From NCBI GenBank assembly GCA_041686355.1, contig JAWLDZ010000004.1, positions 15,533 to 79,532 on the forward strand: a stretch of DNA of 64,000 nt, read 5' to 3'. Shown here in pieces: positions 23,334 to 31,506 of the stretch (position 1 is its first letter; every line of letters starts with the position of its first letter). This stretch comes from DSBN01 sp041686355. GTDB taxonomy: Bacteria > Spirochaetota > Spirochaetia > DSM-16054 > Sediminispirochaetaceae. The notes under the pieces are model-generated. The model ran no database searches. It worked only from the letters and a program-made list of their open reading frames with translations, and was not told the origin of the DNA. Made by a program: the position numbers and the translations under genes.

Positions 23334-26300
23334 CTATAAAGAAAAGTAATCAGCCTGCGGATTGAAGCAGATAAAGGCGGCGGTAGATAATTCCGGTACC
23401 ATCTGATCATCCTCCGTAAAGGAGATACCGAGCTCTTCCGCTTTTAGTAGTGCCGCGATAGTGCGGTTAGCGGTTAAATCCGGGCAGCAGGGATAGCCGA
23501 AAGAATAACGCTTGCCGGATTCCGGGATCTGCAGTTTCTTATACATAAGGGACTGCACATATTCAGCTGCAGCTTCGGTGAGCTCTACCGCTAGACCGTG
23601 CAGGTGCAGATAGTCGCGGTAGTTGTCATTGCTGAATAGACGATGTATCTCCCCCTGAATCGCAGTTCTGAGCGTCACTATCTGCAGGCCAATCAAATCG
23701 TGGCGTCCCACAGAATCGGGCAGAAAATTGTCGGCCACCGAAAGGTGGGGGGGCTGTGACTGACGGCTAAATTTAAATTCTGCCGCAGGACTGTAAAGTT
23801 CCGCTTGTGGACTACCCTCAAAGATGTGGACCCGATTATCGCCGGTTCGATTACAGGGCAGCAGCCGGAACGCAGCCTTAGGGGGGGCAATGTGTCCTTC
23901 AGCCAGCCATGCTGTTAGTTTTTCAAACTCCGGCTGAATTATGGCCTCTTCAAGTTCCAGATACTCCTGCTCAGAGGAAGCTCCCCGTCGGTAGCCCCAT
24001 CGTGCGCGAAATAGCCGTTTGCGGTTGATATACGGAATGAGGCTGTCAAAGTCTAGGCTCAGCTGCTCTATATCATTACTTTCCGGAAGCGGAACAGCAG
24101 GCGACGCGAGTTCTATTAATTCAGGGTGTGGTTGAGCATCAGAGACTTCTCCGGAAGAATCTCTCAGCGGTTTTTCGCGTGAGGCCTTTGCAGGTGCATC
24201 AGTCAAAGCTGCTCCTGGGGTTTCTCCGATTCTTTCCATTGCCTGAAGTCCATCAAAGGCATCTTTGCAGTAGAAAACCGGTGCTTGTATCAGAGGGGCA
24301 CACTCCTGTTCAACAAACTCGCGGGTTAGTGCAGCTCCCCCTAACAGTACCGGTATATGCAGGTTTCGCTCGCGCATCGTCTCAATATTCGATTTCATGA
24401 TTTCGGTAGATTTTACCAGCAAACCACTCATTCCGATTGCTCCGGCCTGCACCTCTTGAGCCTTTTTGAGGATAGTGTCGATGTCAACTTTGATTCCCAG
24501 GTTGTATACCTTGTACCCGTTATTTGAGAGGATGATGTCCACCAGGTTTTTTCCTATATCGTGTACATCGCCCCTCACGGTGGCCAGTACAATACTTTTA
24601 CCGGGTATATTGGTTTGTTTATCCATAAAAGGCTCTAGGTAGCCTACCGCCTGCTTCATTACCTCTGCAGACTGAAGAACAAAGGGAAGTTGCAGTTTTC
24701 CCTTGCCAAACAGTTCACCAACCCGTTTCATGGCGGGAATTAACAAGCTGTTAATAATTTTGTCGGGGGCGCTGTGTTTCAGCAGTGTGTCTAATACCGG
24801 AAGTAAACCGGCATGGGAGCCCTCCAGCACCAGCTCTTCCAGCTGCTCCTCCGGCGACAGAGCAGCGCTCTTTTGGGGGCTGTCCACCGGTCCGCTCTCT
24901 TTATGTGCAAAGTGAGTGATGTAGGCGTGCAGCGGATCCTCTGAACCACGGTTGTAAATTAAATTAAGTGCTGCTGTAGTATCGGCCTTGGAGATCTTAA
25001 ACATGGGGATAATTTTTTTCACGTTTACTATTGCAATATCTAAGCCGGCCTGGATGGCTTCTTCCAGAAACACACTGTTTAGTACCTCTCTGGAGTGGGG
25101 CGTTAGTCCAAAGGATATATTGCTGACCCCCAGGACCGTATGTACTCCCGGCATTCTCTTTTTGATCAATCCGAGTGCGCTGAGGGTAGTTGCCCCTGCA
25201 CTGCGCAGGCTTTCATCACCGCTGCCGAGGGTAAAGGTGAGGGGGTCAAAAACCAGGTCCTGGGGCCGCAGTCCGTACCTGCTGGTTGCAATATGGAATA
25301 TCCGTTCGGCAACTGCGAGTTTATCATCGACGGTACGGGCCATTCCAGACTCGTCAATAGTGAGGCAGATAACGGCGGCGCCGTATCGTTTTGCAAGCGA
25401 AAAAACGGTACCTGCTTCGGTTTCACCATCTTCAAGGTTGACGGAATTGATAAGTCCACGCCCCCCCATGAGCTTGAGGGCGGATTCGAGAACCTTTGGG
25501 TTGGTCGAATCGATTACTAGGGGAAGATCTACGTTGGTTCTCAGCCGGCTTACAAGCTCATGCATATCCTGCTGTTCATTGCGACCGGTATAGGCAACAC
25601 ATACATCCAGGGCGTGCGCACCGGTTTTCATTTGTGCCTTGCCCATGCCAACCATGCTGTTCCAGTCGTTCTCCAGCAGATGGGTTCTAAACTTTTTACT
25701 ACCGTTGGTATTGGTTCTTTCCCCGATAAAAAAGGGCGGCGGCTGCTGTTCAAGCTCTTTACGGCTATAGAGCGAGGTAAGGGCTGATTCTGTCCAGCGT
25801 GCGGTATGAGCCTCTTCATGAAGTATCGGCCGGTGTCCCTTGGTGAGATTCGGTATGCGGCTGCGAAGTTCGGCAATGAAAGTCGGGTCGGAGCCGCAGC
25901 AGCCGCCGATTATATCTACCCCAAACTCCGCAACAAAGGAGCTTAGTACATCTGCAAACTCCCCCGGCGGGAGGGAGTAGACCAGCTCTCCATTTTTGTG
26001 CTCCGGAAAACCTGCATTGGGCATACAGAAGAGTGCTCCCGGGAACTGCCGGCTCAGTTCTTCGATATGCGGCCGCATCTCCTGCGGACCTGTGGCGCAG
26101 TTGATACCCACTGCATCGATATCCAAGGGCAGCAGGGCGGAGGTGACGGTATTGATATCCGAACCCACCAGCATCGAACCGTTTGTCTCTACCGTCACCG
26201 ATACGATTAGTGGAAGCTGCAGCTGCTGTGCAGCCGAGGCGTCCTTGACCCCTAGTACTGCGGCCTTGATTTGCAGAAGATCCTGTGAGGTTTCGATTAT

Positions 26301-26768
26301 GAAGAGCTCTGCTCCCCCCTCTATCAAACCATAGGCCTGTTGATAGTAGGAGGTATACACTGTATCAAAATCGGCTTGTCCTATACTCGGCAGTTTGCTG
26401 CCGGGGCCTAGGCTGCCGGCCACATATACCGGGCGGTCTGAAGGGTTTCGTTCGATGTATTGATTCCGTTCGTGCACCGCCAGCCTGGCGGCGGCCTCAT
26501 TTATTTCTCTCGTTCTGTCTTCGAGTCCGTATTCGGATAAAACTATCCGGTTGGCACCGAAGGTGTTGGTTTCTATCACGTCGGCGCCTGCTTCTAAATA
26601 GGCGCGGTGAATGCCGGCAATTTTATCTGGAGCCGAAAGAGTGAGCATTTCATTACAACCGTAATATCCTCCCCATTCACTGCCTTGAATAGAGAGTTTT
26701 TGAATTTCCGTGCCCATTGCACCATCAAACAGGACAATGTGGTTTTCTAGGTAGGTAAGAAAGTCCAT
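23334..26768 (-). CDS. metH: Cobalamin-dependent methionine synthase
   Basis: Transfers methyl from methyltetrahydrofolate to homocysteine through B12. It is 1144 residues with all four modules in order. The homocysteine domain (about 1-310) has Zn ligands in GINCATG and IGGCCGSDP. The pterin domain (about 345-610) starts FFIGERTNTNGSKKF. The B12 domain (about 650-850) has the cobalt His motif DVHDIGKN. The C-terminal reactivation domain has YSFGYPCCPD for S-adenosylmethionine. A variable linker separates the last two. The ribosome binding site is AAGGAG. A cobalamin supply is needed; no B12 genes are in view. Confidence 0.97.
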   Translation of the reverse strand: MDFLTYLENHIVLFDGAMGTEIQKLSIQGSEWGGYYGCNEMLTLSAPDKIAGIHRAYLEAGADVIETNTFGANRIVLSEYGLEDRTREINEAAARLAVHERNQYIERNPSDRPVYVAGSLGPGSKLPSIGQADFDTVYTSYYQQAYGLIEGGAELFIIETSQDLLQIKAAVLGVKDASAAQQLQLPLIVSVTVETNGSMLVGSDINTVTSALLPLDIDAVGINCATGPQEMRPHIEELSRQFPGALFCMPNAGFPEHKNGELVYSLPPGEFADVLSSFVAEFGVDIIGGCCGSDPTFIAELRSRIPNLTKGHRPILHEEAHTARWTESALTSLYSRKELEQQPPPFFIGERTNTNGSKKFRTHLLENDWNSMVGMGKAQMKTGAHALDVCVAYTGRNEQQDMHELVSRLRTNVDLPLVIDSTNPKVLESALKLMGGRGLINSVNLEDGETEAGTVFSLAKRYGAAVICLTIDESGMARTVDDKLAVAERIFHIATSRYGLRPQDLVFDPLTFTLGSGDESLRSAGATTLSALGLIKKRMPGVHTVLGVSNISFGLTPHSREVLNSVFLEEAIQAGLDIAIVNVKKIIPMFKISKADTTAALNLIYNRGSEDPLHAYITHFAHKESGPVDSPQKSAALSPEEQLEELVLEGSHAGLLPVLDTLLKHSAPDKIINSLLIPAMKRVGELFGKGKLQLPFVLQSAEVMKQAVGYLEPFMDKQTNIPGKSIVLATVRGDVHDIGKNLVDIILSNNGYKVYNLGIKVDIDTILKKAQEVQAGAIGMSGLLVKSTEIMKSNIETMRERNLHIPVLLGGAALTREFVEQECAPLIQAPVFYCKDAFDGLQAMERIGETPGAALTDAPAKASREKPLRDSSGEVSDAQPHPELIELASPAVPLPESNDIEQLSLDFDSLIPYINRKRLFRARWGYRRGASSEQEYLELEEAIIQPEFEKLTAWLAEGHIAPPKAAFRLLPCNRTGDNRVHIFEGSPQAELYSPAAEFKFSRQSQPPHLSVADNFLPDSVGRHDLIGLQIVTLRTAIQGEIHRLFSNDNYRDYLHLHGLAVELTEAAAEYVQSLMYKKLQIPESGKRYSFGYPCCPDLTANRTIAALLKAEELGISFTEDDQMVPELSTAAFICFNPQADYFSL

Positions 26769-26887
26769 TTCCGCTCCTTATTAAAGGAAAATAATATCAG
26801 AGAGATGTAGTTGTGCCAATGATTCAGCCGGAAAGAGTGAAATAAGTATAATGGAGTAAATAGACTAACAAAATTTGCAAAAAAAAT

Positions 26888-26916
26888 TTGTTTTATTTTA
26901 GTAAACATTGTATAAT
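26888..26916 (+). promoter_or_regulatory. Promoter of the 2-oxoacid oxidoreductase operon
   Basis: TTGTTT (26888-26893), 17-bp spacer, perfect -10 TATAAT (26911-26916). The predicted transcript starts near 26923 and carries the AAGGAGAGG ribosome binding site of the first gene. The -35 lies in an A/T-rich imperfect inverted repeat (about 26869-26892). Confidence 0.75.
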
Positions 26917-26958
26917 ATATTGAACTAAATCCTACTATAGTAAAAGGAGAGGAAAACC

Positions 26959-27174
26959 TTGGCACGTGGAAAGCCTGAAATTGATAATGAAAAGTGCAAA
27001 GGATGCACTTTGTGTATTGATGCATGTCCGGTTAATATTTTAAAGATGTCGGACGATTTTAACAAGCAGGGCGTCTCGTACGCTACCTGTATAGATGAAG
27101 ATGCATGCATCGCCTGCAAGTTTTGTGCGATGATGTGTCCCGATATGGTAATTAAAGTAGTGCAGTACGTCTAG
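26959..27174 (+). CDS. korD: 2-oxoacid:ferredoxin oxidoreductase, ferredoxin (delta) subunit
   Basis: A 71-residue protein with two 4Fe-4S motifs (CKGCTLCIDACP and CIACKFCAMMCP). It starts at a TTG; the AAGGAGAGG at 26944-26952 fixes this start. It would pass electrons from the catalytic subunits to free ferredoxin. First of four genes in the order delta-alpha-beta-gamma. The substrate may be 2-oxoglutarate (Kor) or branched-chain oxoacids (Vor). Confidence 0.93.
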   Translation: MARGKPEIDNEKCKGCTLCIDACPVNILKMSDDFNKQGVSYATCIDEDACIACKFCAMMCPDMVIKVVQYV

Positions 27175-27185
27175 GGAGAGTTAGT

Positions 27186-28238
27186 ATGAGTGAGAAAATA
27201 TTGATGAAGGGAAATGAGGTGCTTGGTGAAGCGGCGATTATTGCCGGGTGCCGTTACTACTTTGGGTATCCGATTACGCCGCAGAATGAGATACCTGCTT
27301 ATATGGCTAGGCGTCTTCCGCAGGTAGACGGCACTTTTCTTCAAGCGGAAAGTGAGGTTGCTGCCGTTAACATGGTGTTTGGGGCATCTGCCGCCGGTGC
27401 GCGGGTCATGACCTCCTCATCATCACCGGGAATTAGTCTTAAGCAAGAGGGTATTTCCTACCTGTCCGGAGCCCGTCTTCCGGCGGTGGTGGTAAATATG
27501 ATGCGCGGCGGGCCGGGACTTGGTAATATTGCCGGTGCCCAGGGCGATTACTATCAGGCAACTCGTGGTGGAGGAAACGGTGATTATCGAACCGTTGCCT
27601 TGGCACCAGCCACGGTGCAGGAACTGGCCGACCTGACAATTAAATCTTTTGATATTGCCGATAAATATCGGGTGGTTGTCATGATGATGGGTGACGGATT
27701 TCTAGGACAGATGGCAGAGGGCGTTGCATTGCCCGAACCCAGCAATAAGAAATTTGAGAAACCCTGGGCTTTATCGGGTGCAGAAGGCCGGGAGCCTAAC
27801 ATTATTGCATCCCTCCGCTTAAACCCCGAGGATGCCCTTGAGAAGCTGAACGATGAGCTGCAGGAAACCTATAAACAGATAGAAGAAAACGAAACCATGT
27901 CCGAGTCTTACATGACCGAGGATGCTGATTATCTGCTGGTTGCGTATGGAATGTCTTCTAGAATCTGCCGTTCAGCTCTGCGTGCGCTGCGGAAAGAGGG
28001 GATTAAGGTTGGGCTCTTTCGCCCGATTACCCTGTGGCCCTTTCCTGAAAAAGAACTGCAGAAGGCAGCTGAGGGTAAAGAAAAGGTTTTAACTGTTGAA
28101 ATGAGCGCAGGACAGATGCTGGAAGATGTAAAACTATCGTTAAACGGTACTGGGGATATAGACTTTTACGGCCGTACTGCCGGCATGTTGCCCGATATCG
28201 ATGAAATTGTGAGGAGAGTAAAGAACTATGGAAAGTAA
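27186..28238 (+). CDS. korA: 2-oxoacid:ferredoxin oxidoreductase, alpha subunit
   Basis: A 350-residue subunit carrying the pyrimidine-binding and transketolase C-terminal domains. Family features are GNEVLGEAAIIAGCRYYFGYPITPQNEIPAYMA at the N-terminus, AESEVAAVNMVFGASAAGARVMTSSSSPGISLKQEG, and a C-terminal GLFRPITLWPFPEKEL. It is of the KorA/VorB type, not pyruvate-specific. Overlaps the beta gene by 11 nt. Confidence 0.94.
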   Translation: MSEKILMKGNEVLGEAAIIAGCRYYFGYPITPQNEIPAYMARRLPQVDGTFLQAESEVAAVNMVFGASAAGARVMTSSSSPGISLKQEGISYLSGARLPAVVVNMMRGGPGLGNIAGAQGDYYQATRGGGNGDYRTVALAPATVQELADLTIKSFDIADKYRVVVMMMGDGFLGQMAEGVALPEPSNKKFEKPWALSGAEGREPNIIASLRLNPEDALEKLNDELQETYKQIEENETMSESYMTEDADYLLVAYGMSSRICRSALRALRKEGIKVGLFRPITLWPFPEKELQKAAEGKEKVLTVEMSAGQMLEDVKLSLNGTGDIDFYGRTAGMLPDIDEIVRRVKNYGK

Positions 28239-28983
28239 GGGAGCACAATTCGAATATATTTATGAAAAACCGGAATCGCTTAGGGAGGTAAAAACCCACT
28301 ACTGTCCCGGCTGCGGTCACGGTATTGTACATAAACTAATTGCAGAGTCGATGGACGAGCTGGGAATACAGGATAAAACTATTCTGGTAGCTCCGGTGGG
28401 ATGTTCGGTTCTGGCTTACAACTATATCGATGCAGATGGCTGTGAAGCCGCCCATGGTCGCGCTCCGGCGGTGGCTACCGGCCTTAAGCGGGTGCATCCG
28501 GATAAAGTAGTAATCTCATACCAGGGTGACGGCGATTTACTTGCCATTGGTACCGCAGAAACCATCCATGCCGCCAACCGCGGGGAAAATATTACGGTTA
28601 TCTTTGTAAATAATGCAATTTACGGTATGACCGGCGGGCAGATGGCACCGACAACTATGGACAAGCAGGTAACCAAAACCACGCCCTATGGAAGGGATAC
28701 CTCGGATGTGGGTTTTCCAATCCGGGCCTGTGAGATGATTGCGACCCTGGAACGGCCGGTGTTTATAGAGCGTACCTCCGTGCATGATGTGAAGAGTATT
28801 ATGAAGGCTAAGAAGGCAATCAAAAAAGCCCTTCAAAATCAGGCTGAGGGAAAGGGATACTCCTTTGTTGAGGTGCTTTCCATGTGTCCGACCAATTGGG
28901 GCGTAGATTCACCGACTGCGGTTGCCTTTGTGAAAGATACCATGGTCCCCTATTATCCATTGGGAAATTTTCGAGACCGGTAA
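28228..28983 (+). CDS. korB: 2-oxoacid:ferredoxin oxidoreductase, beta (TPP) subunit
   Basis: Thiamine diphosphate-binding subunit, 251 residues. It has YCPGCGHGIVHKLIAE, the TPP motif GDGDLLAIG...N-N-AIYGMTGGQMAPTT and conserved VGCSV. It decarboxylates the oxoacid to acyl-CoA together with the alpha subunit. Starts inside korA, indicating coupled translation. Confidence 0.95.
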   Translation: MESKGAQFEYIYEKPESLREVKTHYCPGCGHGIVHKLIAESMDELGIQDKTILVAPVGCSVLAYNYIDADGCEAAHGRAPAVATGLKRVHPDKVVISYQGDGDLLAIGTAETIHAANRGENITVIFVNNAIYGMTGGQMAPTTMDKQVTKTTPYGRDTSDVGFPIRACEMIATLERPVFIERTSVHDVKSIMKAKKAIKKALQNQAEGKGYSFVEVLSMCPTNWGVDSPTAVAFVKDTMVPYYPLGNFRDR

Positions 28984-28993
28984 AACCGGCAGG

Positions 28994-29029
28994 TTGAACA
29001 GGACATTGAACAGGATATTGAACAGGACA
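28994..29029 (+). repeat. Three tandem 12-bp repeats between korB and korC
   Basis: TTGAACAGGACA (28994), TTGAACAGGATA (29006), TTGAACAGGACA (29018): three head-to-tail copies, one base differing in the middle copy. They fill most of the 62-bp gap before the korC ribosome binding site. Likely slippage-prone; in the mRNA they would space the two genes. Confidence 0.85.
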
Positions 29030-29045
29030 AAAGGAGCGAAAGGCT

Positions 29046-29579
29046 ATGACTGAAAAAATAATATTTGCTGGATTCGGCGGACAGGGGGTGTTGCTCTCGG
29101 GGAAACTTCTGTGTATTGCAGGTATGCGCGAGGGAAAGTATGTGTCCCATATTCCTTCCTACGGGGCTGAAATGCGTGGCGGTACGGCGAACTGTCAGGT
29201 AATAATTTCTGATGAAGAGGTTGCCTCACCGGTAGTTTTTCATCCGGATATCGCGATAGTGTTGAACACTCCCTCCCTTATAAAGTTTGAACCCCGGGTT
29301 AAAGCCGGTGGTATGTTAATTTATAATAGTTCATTGATCGATGAGAAACCAAGCCGCACCGACATCACCGTGGTGGATATTGCGGCAAACGAAATTGCTG
29401 AAGAAAATGGTTCGAGTCGATCGGCCAATATGGCGGTTATCGGCAAGCTGCTGAAACACAAGCCGGAATTAGCCTCGTTGGAATCGGCGGTCGCAGCGCT
29501 GGAAGAGGCAGTTTCAGCTCGAAACCGGAAATTCAATCCGGTGAATGAAAAAGTTCTCAAAGCAGGCTACGCTGCTTAA
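29046..29579 (+). CDS. korC: 2-oxoacid:ferredoxin oxidoreductase, gamma subunit
   Basis: A 177-residue subunit with the family signature FAGFGGQGVLLSGKLLCIAGM, SYGAEMRGGTANCQVIIS and HPDIAIVLNTPS. It completes the four-subunit enzyme, which makes reduced ferredoxin for the hydrogenase. The ribosome binding site is AAAGGAG, after a short tandem repeat. A terminator follows. Confidence 0.95.
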   Translation: MTEKIIFAGFGGQGVLLSGKLLCIAGMREGKYVSHIPSYGAEMRGGTANCQVIISDEEVASPVVFHPDIAIVLNTPSLIKFEPRVKAGGMLIYNSSLIDEKPSRTDITVVDIAANEIAEENGSSRSANMAVIGKLLKHKPELASLESAVAALEEAVSARNRKFNPVNEKVLKAGYAA

Positions 29580-29602
29580 ATACTGTTTTTCACATCACTC
29601 CT

Positions 29603-29638
29603 GGGCTCCCGTAAAGTACATACATGCGGGGGCCTTTT
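29603..29638 (+). terminator. Terminator of the 2-oxoacid oxidoreductase operon
   Basis: GGCTCCCG (29604-29611) pairs with CGGGGGCC (29627-29634), with one G-U pair, then TTTT. Confidence 0.75.
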
Positions 29639-29692
29639 GCGTGTAATCCAGCATCCTGATACCAGTCAATCCCACTGACGTTTAAATACCCA

Positions 29693-30613
29693 TCAGGAGA
29701 ATACCGGGTCCCGGGGTGTTCTCTGCTTTTTCCGGGGATAGGCGCGCAGAAAATCAACCAGTACCTTGGCGCTGGTTTTACTGCGATGTTCCTCTAAAAA
29801 ATGATTGTAAAGCTTGTGAATATATCTTCGTATCTCATCGCCCGCCGGTAGAGTATTCCCCGAACCGGTGAACAGGGCATCAATCATTTGGAAGGAGTCT
29901 TTTTCCTCAAAGGGATAGTTGTTGGAAGTGAGGGTAAACAACCCAGCGGCAACACAGTTTACACTGTGCTGCTTAATCAGAAGGATGCTATTGGTAATCA
30001 GCACCGCCTGTCTCCAGAGGTAATCCTTTTCCCTTTGATACTCAGCCGGATTTTCGGCAAACTTGTCGATTATATTACTCATGAAGGTATAGTTTAGGCA
30101 GACGATCTCAACATGAAGCGATGGAATGCAGTGCAGGTGAGGATCAAACAGGTGAATTACCTGGAAGTAGAACCCGCCGACATAGCGCGGGCGATTGGTG
30201 GTGGACTGTATTTGCAGAAAGACCTTTGAACTTTCTAGGTAAAGAGAAGTAAGAGCCTCAACGAACTTTATGATTTCGTTTAAGGATTGCCTACCGAACT
30301 CACGGTAGATAAAGCCGATTGATTTGATCCACAAACTGGTAAAGCTCAAATATATGGAAACATGATGCGGCTTGAAGGGGATCTTTTTATCTAAGGGATG
30401 ATCTACCCAGGCCACTGGGCGGCGTCGAAGCTTGTACTGTGTCATTAATTGGGGTGCGAAAAAGTGTGACCAAATAGTGTGAAGAAAATTTAGACCGGTG
30501 GACCGGGTCTTTTTTTTTGATAAAAAGAGCAGCCCATAGAATAGAGCATTTTTTCCTTCGATGCGGTTTTTCTGAATGGCTTTTATCTCTGTAATTGAAG
30601 AAAGAAGGTCCAT
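29693..30613 (-). CDS. Unknown protein with PAP2-like motifs
   Basis: A 306-residue protein that I do not recognise with confidence. Three spaced motifs recall the PAP2 phosphatase family: TTNRPR, CIPSLHVEI and KQHSVNCVAAG. However, the Lys of the first motif is Gln and the catalytic-site Asp of the third is Cys, and membrane helices are not obvious. It may be a divergent or inactive relative, or the likeness may be chance. A GAGG ribosome binding site precedes the ATG. It stands alone between a terminator and rlpA. Confidence 0.6.
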   Translation of the reverse strand: MDLLSSITEIKAIQKNRIEGKNALFYGLLFLSKKKTRSTGLNFLHTIWSHFFAPQLMTQYKLRRRPVAWVDHPLDKKIPFKPHHVSIYLSFTSLWIKSIGFIYREFGRQSLNEIIKFVEALTSLYLESSKVFLQIQSTTNRPRYVGGFYFQVIHLFDPHLHCIPSLHVEIVCLNYTFMSNIIDKFAENPAEYQREKDYLWRQAVLITNSILLIKQHSVNCVAAGLFTLTSNNYPFEEKDSFQMIDALFTGSGNTLPAGDEIRRYIHKLYNHFLEEHRSKTSAKVLVDFLRAYPRKKQRTPRDPVFS

Positions 30614-30782
30614 ACTTCAGCCTCAATTCCTTTATGCATGTTTTAATGTGTGAATACTACGACAGCTTTGAACTCTTCGCAAGCACATGCGCGGAATACT
30701 TGCAGAGATTGTGTAGCCTGCAGTCTCCTTCGGCTTGCGTTATGATCAAAGGGGATGCCATGGGGGCAAGGATAGGGGGCGG

Positions 30783-31382
30783 TCAGTTGGCCGGGAAGTG
30801 GCGCCGGACCAATACCGAATTTAATCCCATAGTGGCCAGCTTTGTGAGTAATGGATCCAGTTCAGATTCCTGCACCTCCGGGAGCACTACTCGAGTATGT
30901 CCACTGTCGGACTCCTCAAATTCAGCTTCCAAACCCCGGTCAGAAAGCCTGCTGTACAGGAGTTGAGCGTTTTTACGTCCTGAAAATGAGGCAACCTGGA
31001 TGGAGTAATGGGATAGCTCCGGGGAAGGGTCTGCGCTGTGGATTATTTCTACTTTTACCGGTGCTATGCCCGAGCTCATCAGCCCGATCTTCGTGGCGGC
31101 TGCTCGGGAGAGGTCGATGATGCGGCCTTCCACGAAGGGACCTCGGTCGTTAATCCGAACTTCTATACTTTTTCCATTGTCTAAGTTGGTAACCTCCACC
31201 ACCGTACCGAAGGGGAGGGTTTTGTGGGCAGCCGTCAGTTGGTTGGTATCGAATACTTCACCGCTTGCCGTTTGTCTGCCTTGAAACTTTCCGCCGTACC
31301 ACGAAGCGTAGCCGGTTTCTCCCCAGACTGGGAGTGTCGGCAGCAGCAATATACTTAACAGAACTAATATCTGCTTGTTCAC
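30783..31382 (-). CDS. rlpA: RlpA-like septal/cell-wall protein with SPOR domain
   Basis: Double-psi beta-barrel protein of the RlpA family, which in some bacteria cleaves naked glycan strands at the septum. From the GTG at 31382 it is 199 residues with a signal peptide (LVLLSILLLPTLPVWG). The barrel follows (TGYASWYGGKFQGRQTASGE, NDRGPFVEGRIIDLSRAAA), then a C-terminal SPOR domain (YSIQVASFSGRKNAQLLYSRL). The GTG start gives a clean signal peptide and has GGGGAAGAG just upstream. There is no lipobox Cys, so unlike E. coli RlpA it is probably secreted and soluble. Confidence 0.9.
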   Translation of the reverse strand: MNKQILVLLSILLLPTLPVWGETGYASWYGGKFQGRQTASGEVFDTNQLTAAHKTLPFGTVVEVTNLDNGKSIEVRINDRGPFVEGRIIDLSRAAATKIGLMSSGIAPVKVEIIHSADPSPELSHYSIQVASFSGRKNAQLLYSRLSDRGLEAEFEESDSGHTRVVLPEVQESELDPLLTKLATMGLNSVLVRRHFPAN

Positions 31383-31469
31383 TCTTCCCCCATACTCATC
31401 TTTATGTCTATTTTCTCGGCGCATTTGCATGCTAACTGTAATCTTAACACATGGGAGTTTTCGGTTCCA

Positions 31470-31498
31470 TTGAACAATACCAATTTTACCGCTATAAT
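31470..31498 (+). promoter_or_regulatory. Leaderless promoter of lysK
   Basis: TTGAAC (31470-31475), 17-bp spacer, perfect -10 TATAAT (31493-31498). The predicted start is 31505, two bases before the ATG at 31507, and there is no ribosome binding site. Confidence 0.7.
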
Positions 31499-31506
31499 GC
31501 ACGGCT

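Noticed and set aside
22733..23410. 225-codon minus-strand frame
   Set aside because: Antisense to superoxide reductase and rubredoxin, and overlaps the end of metH.
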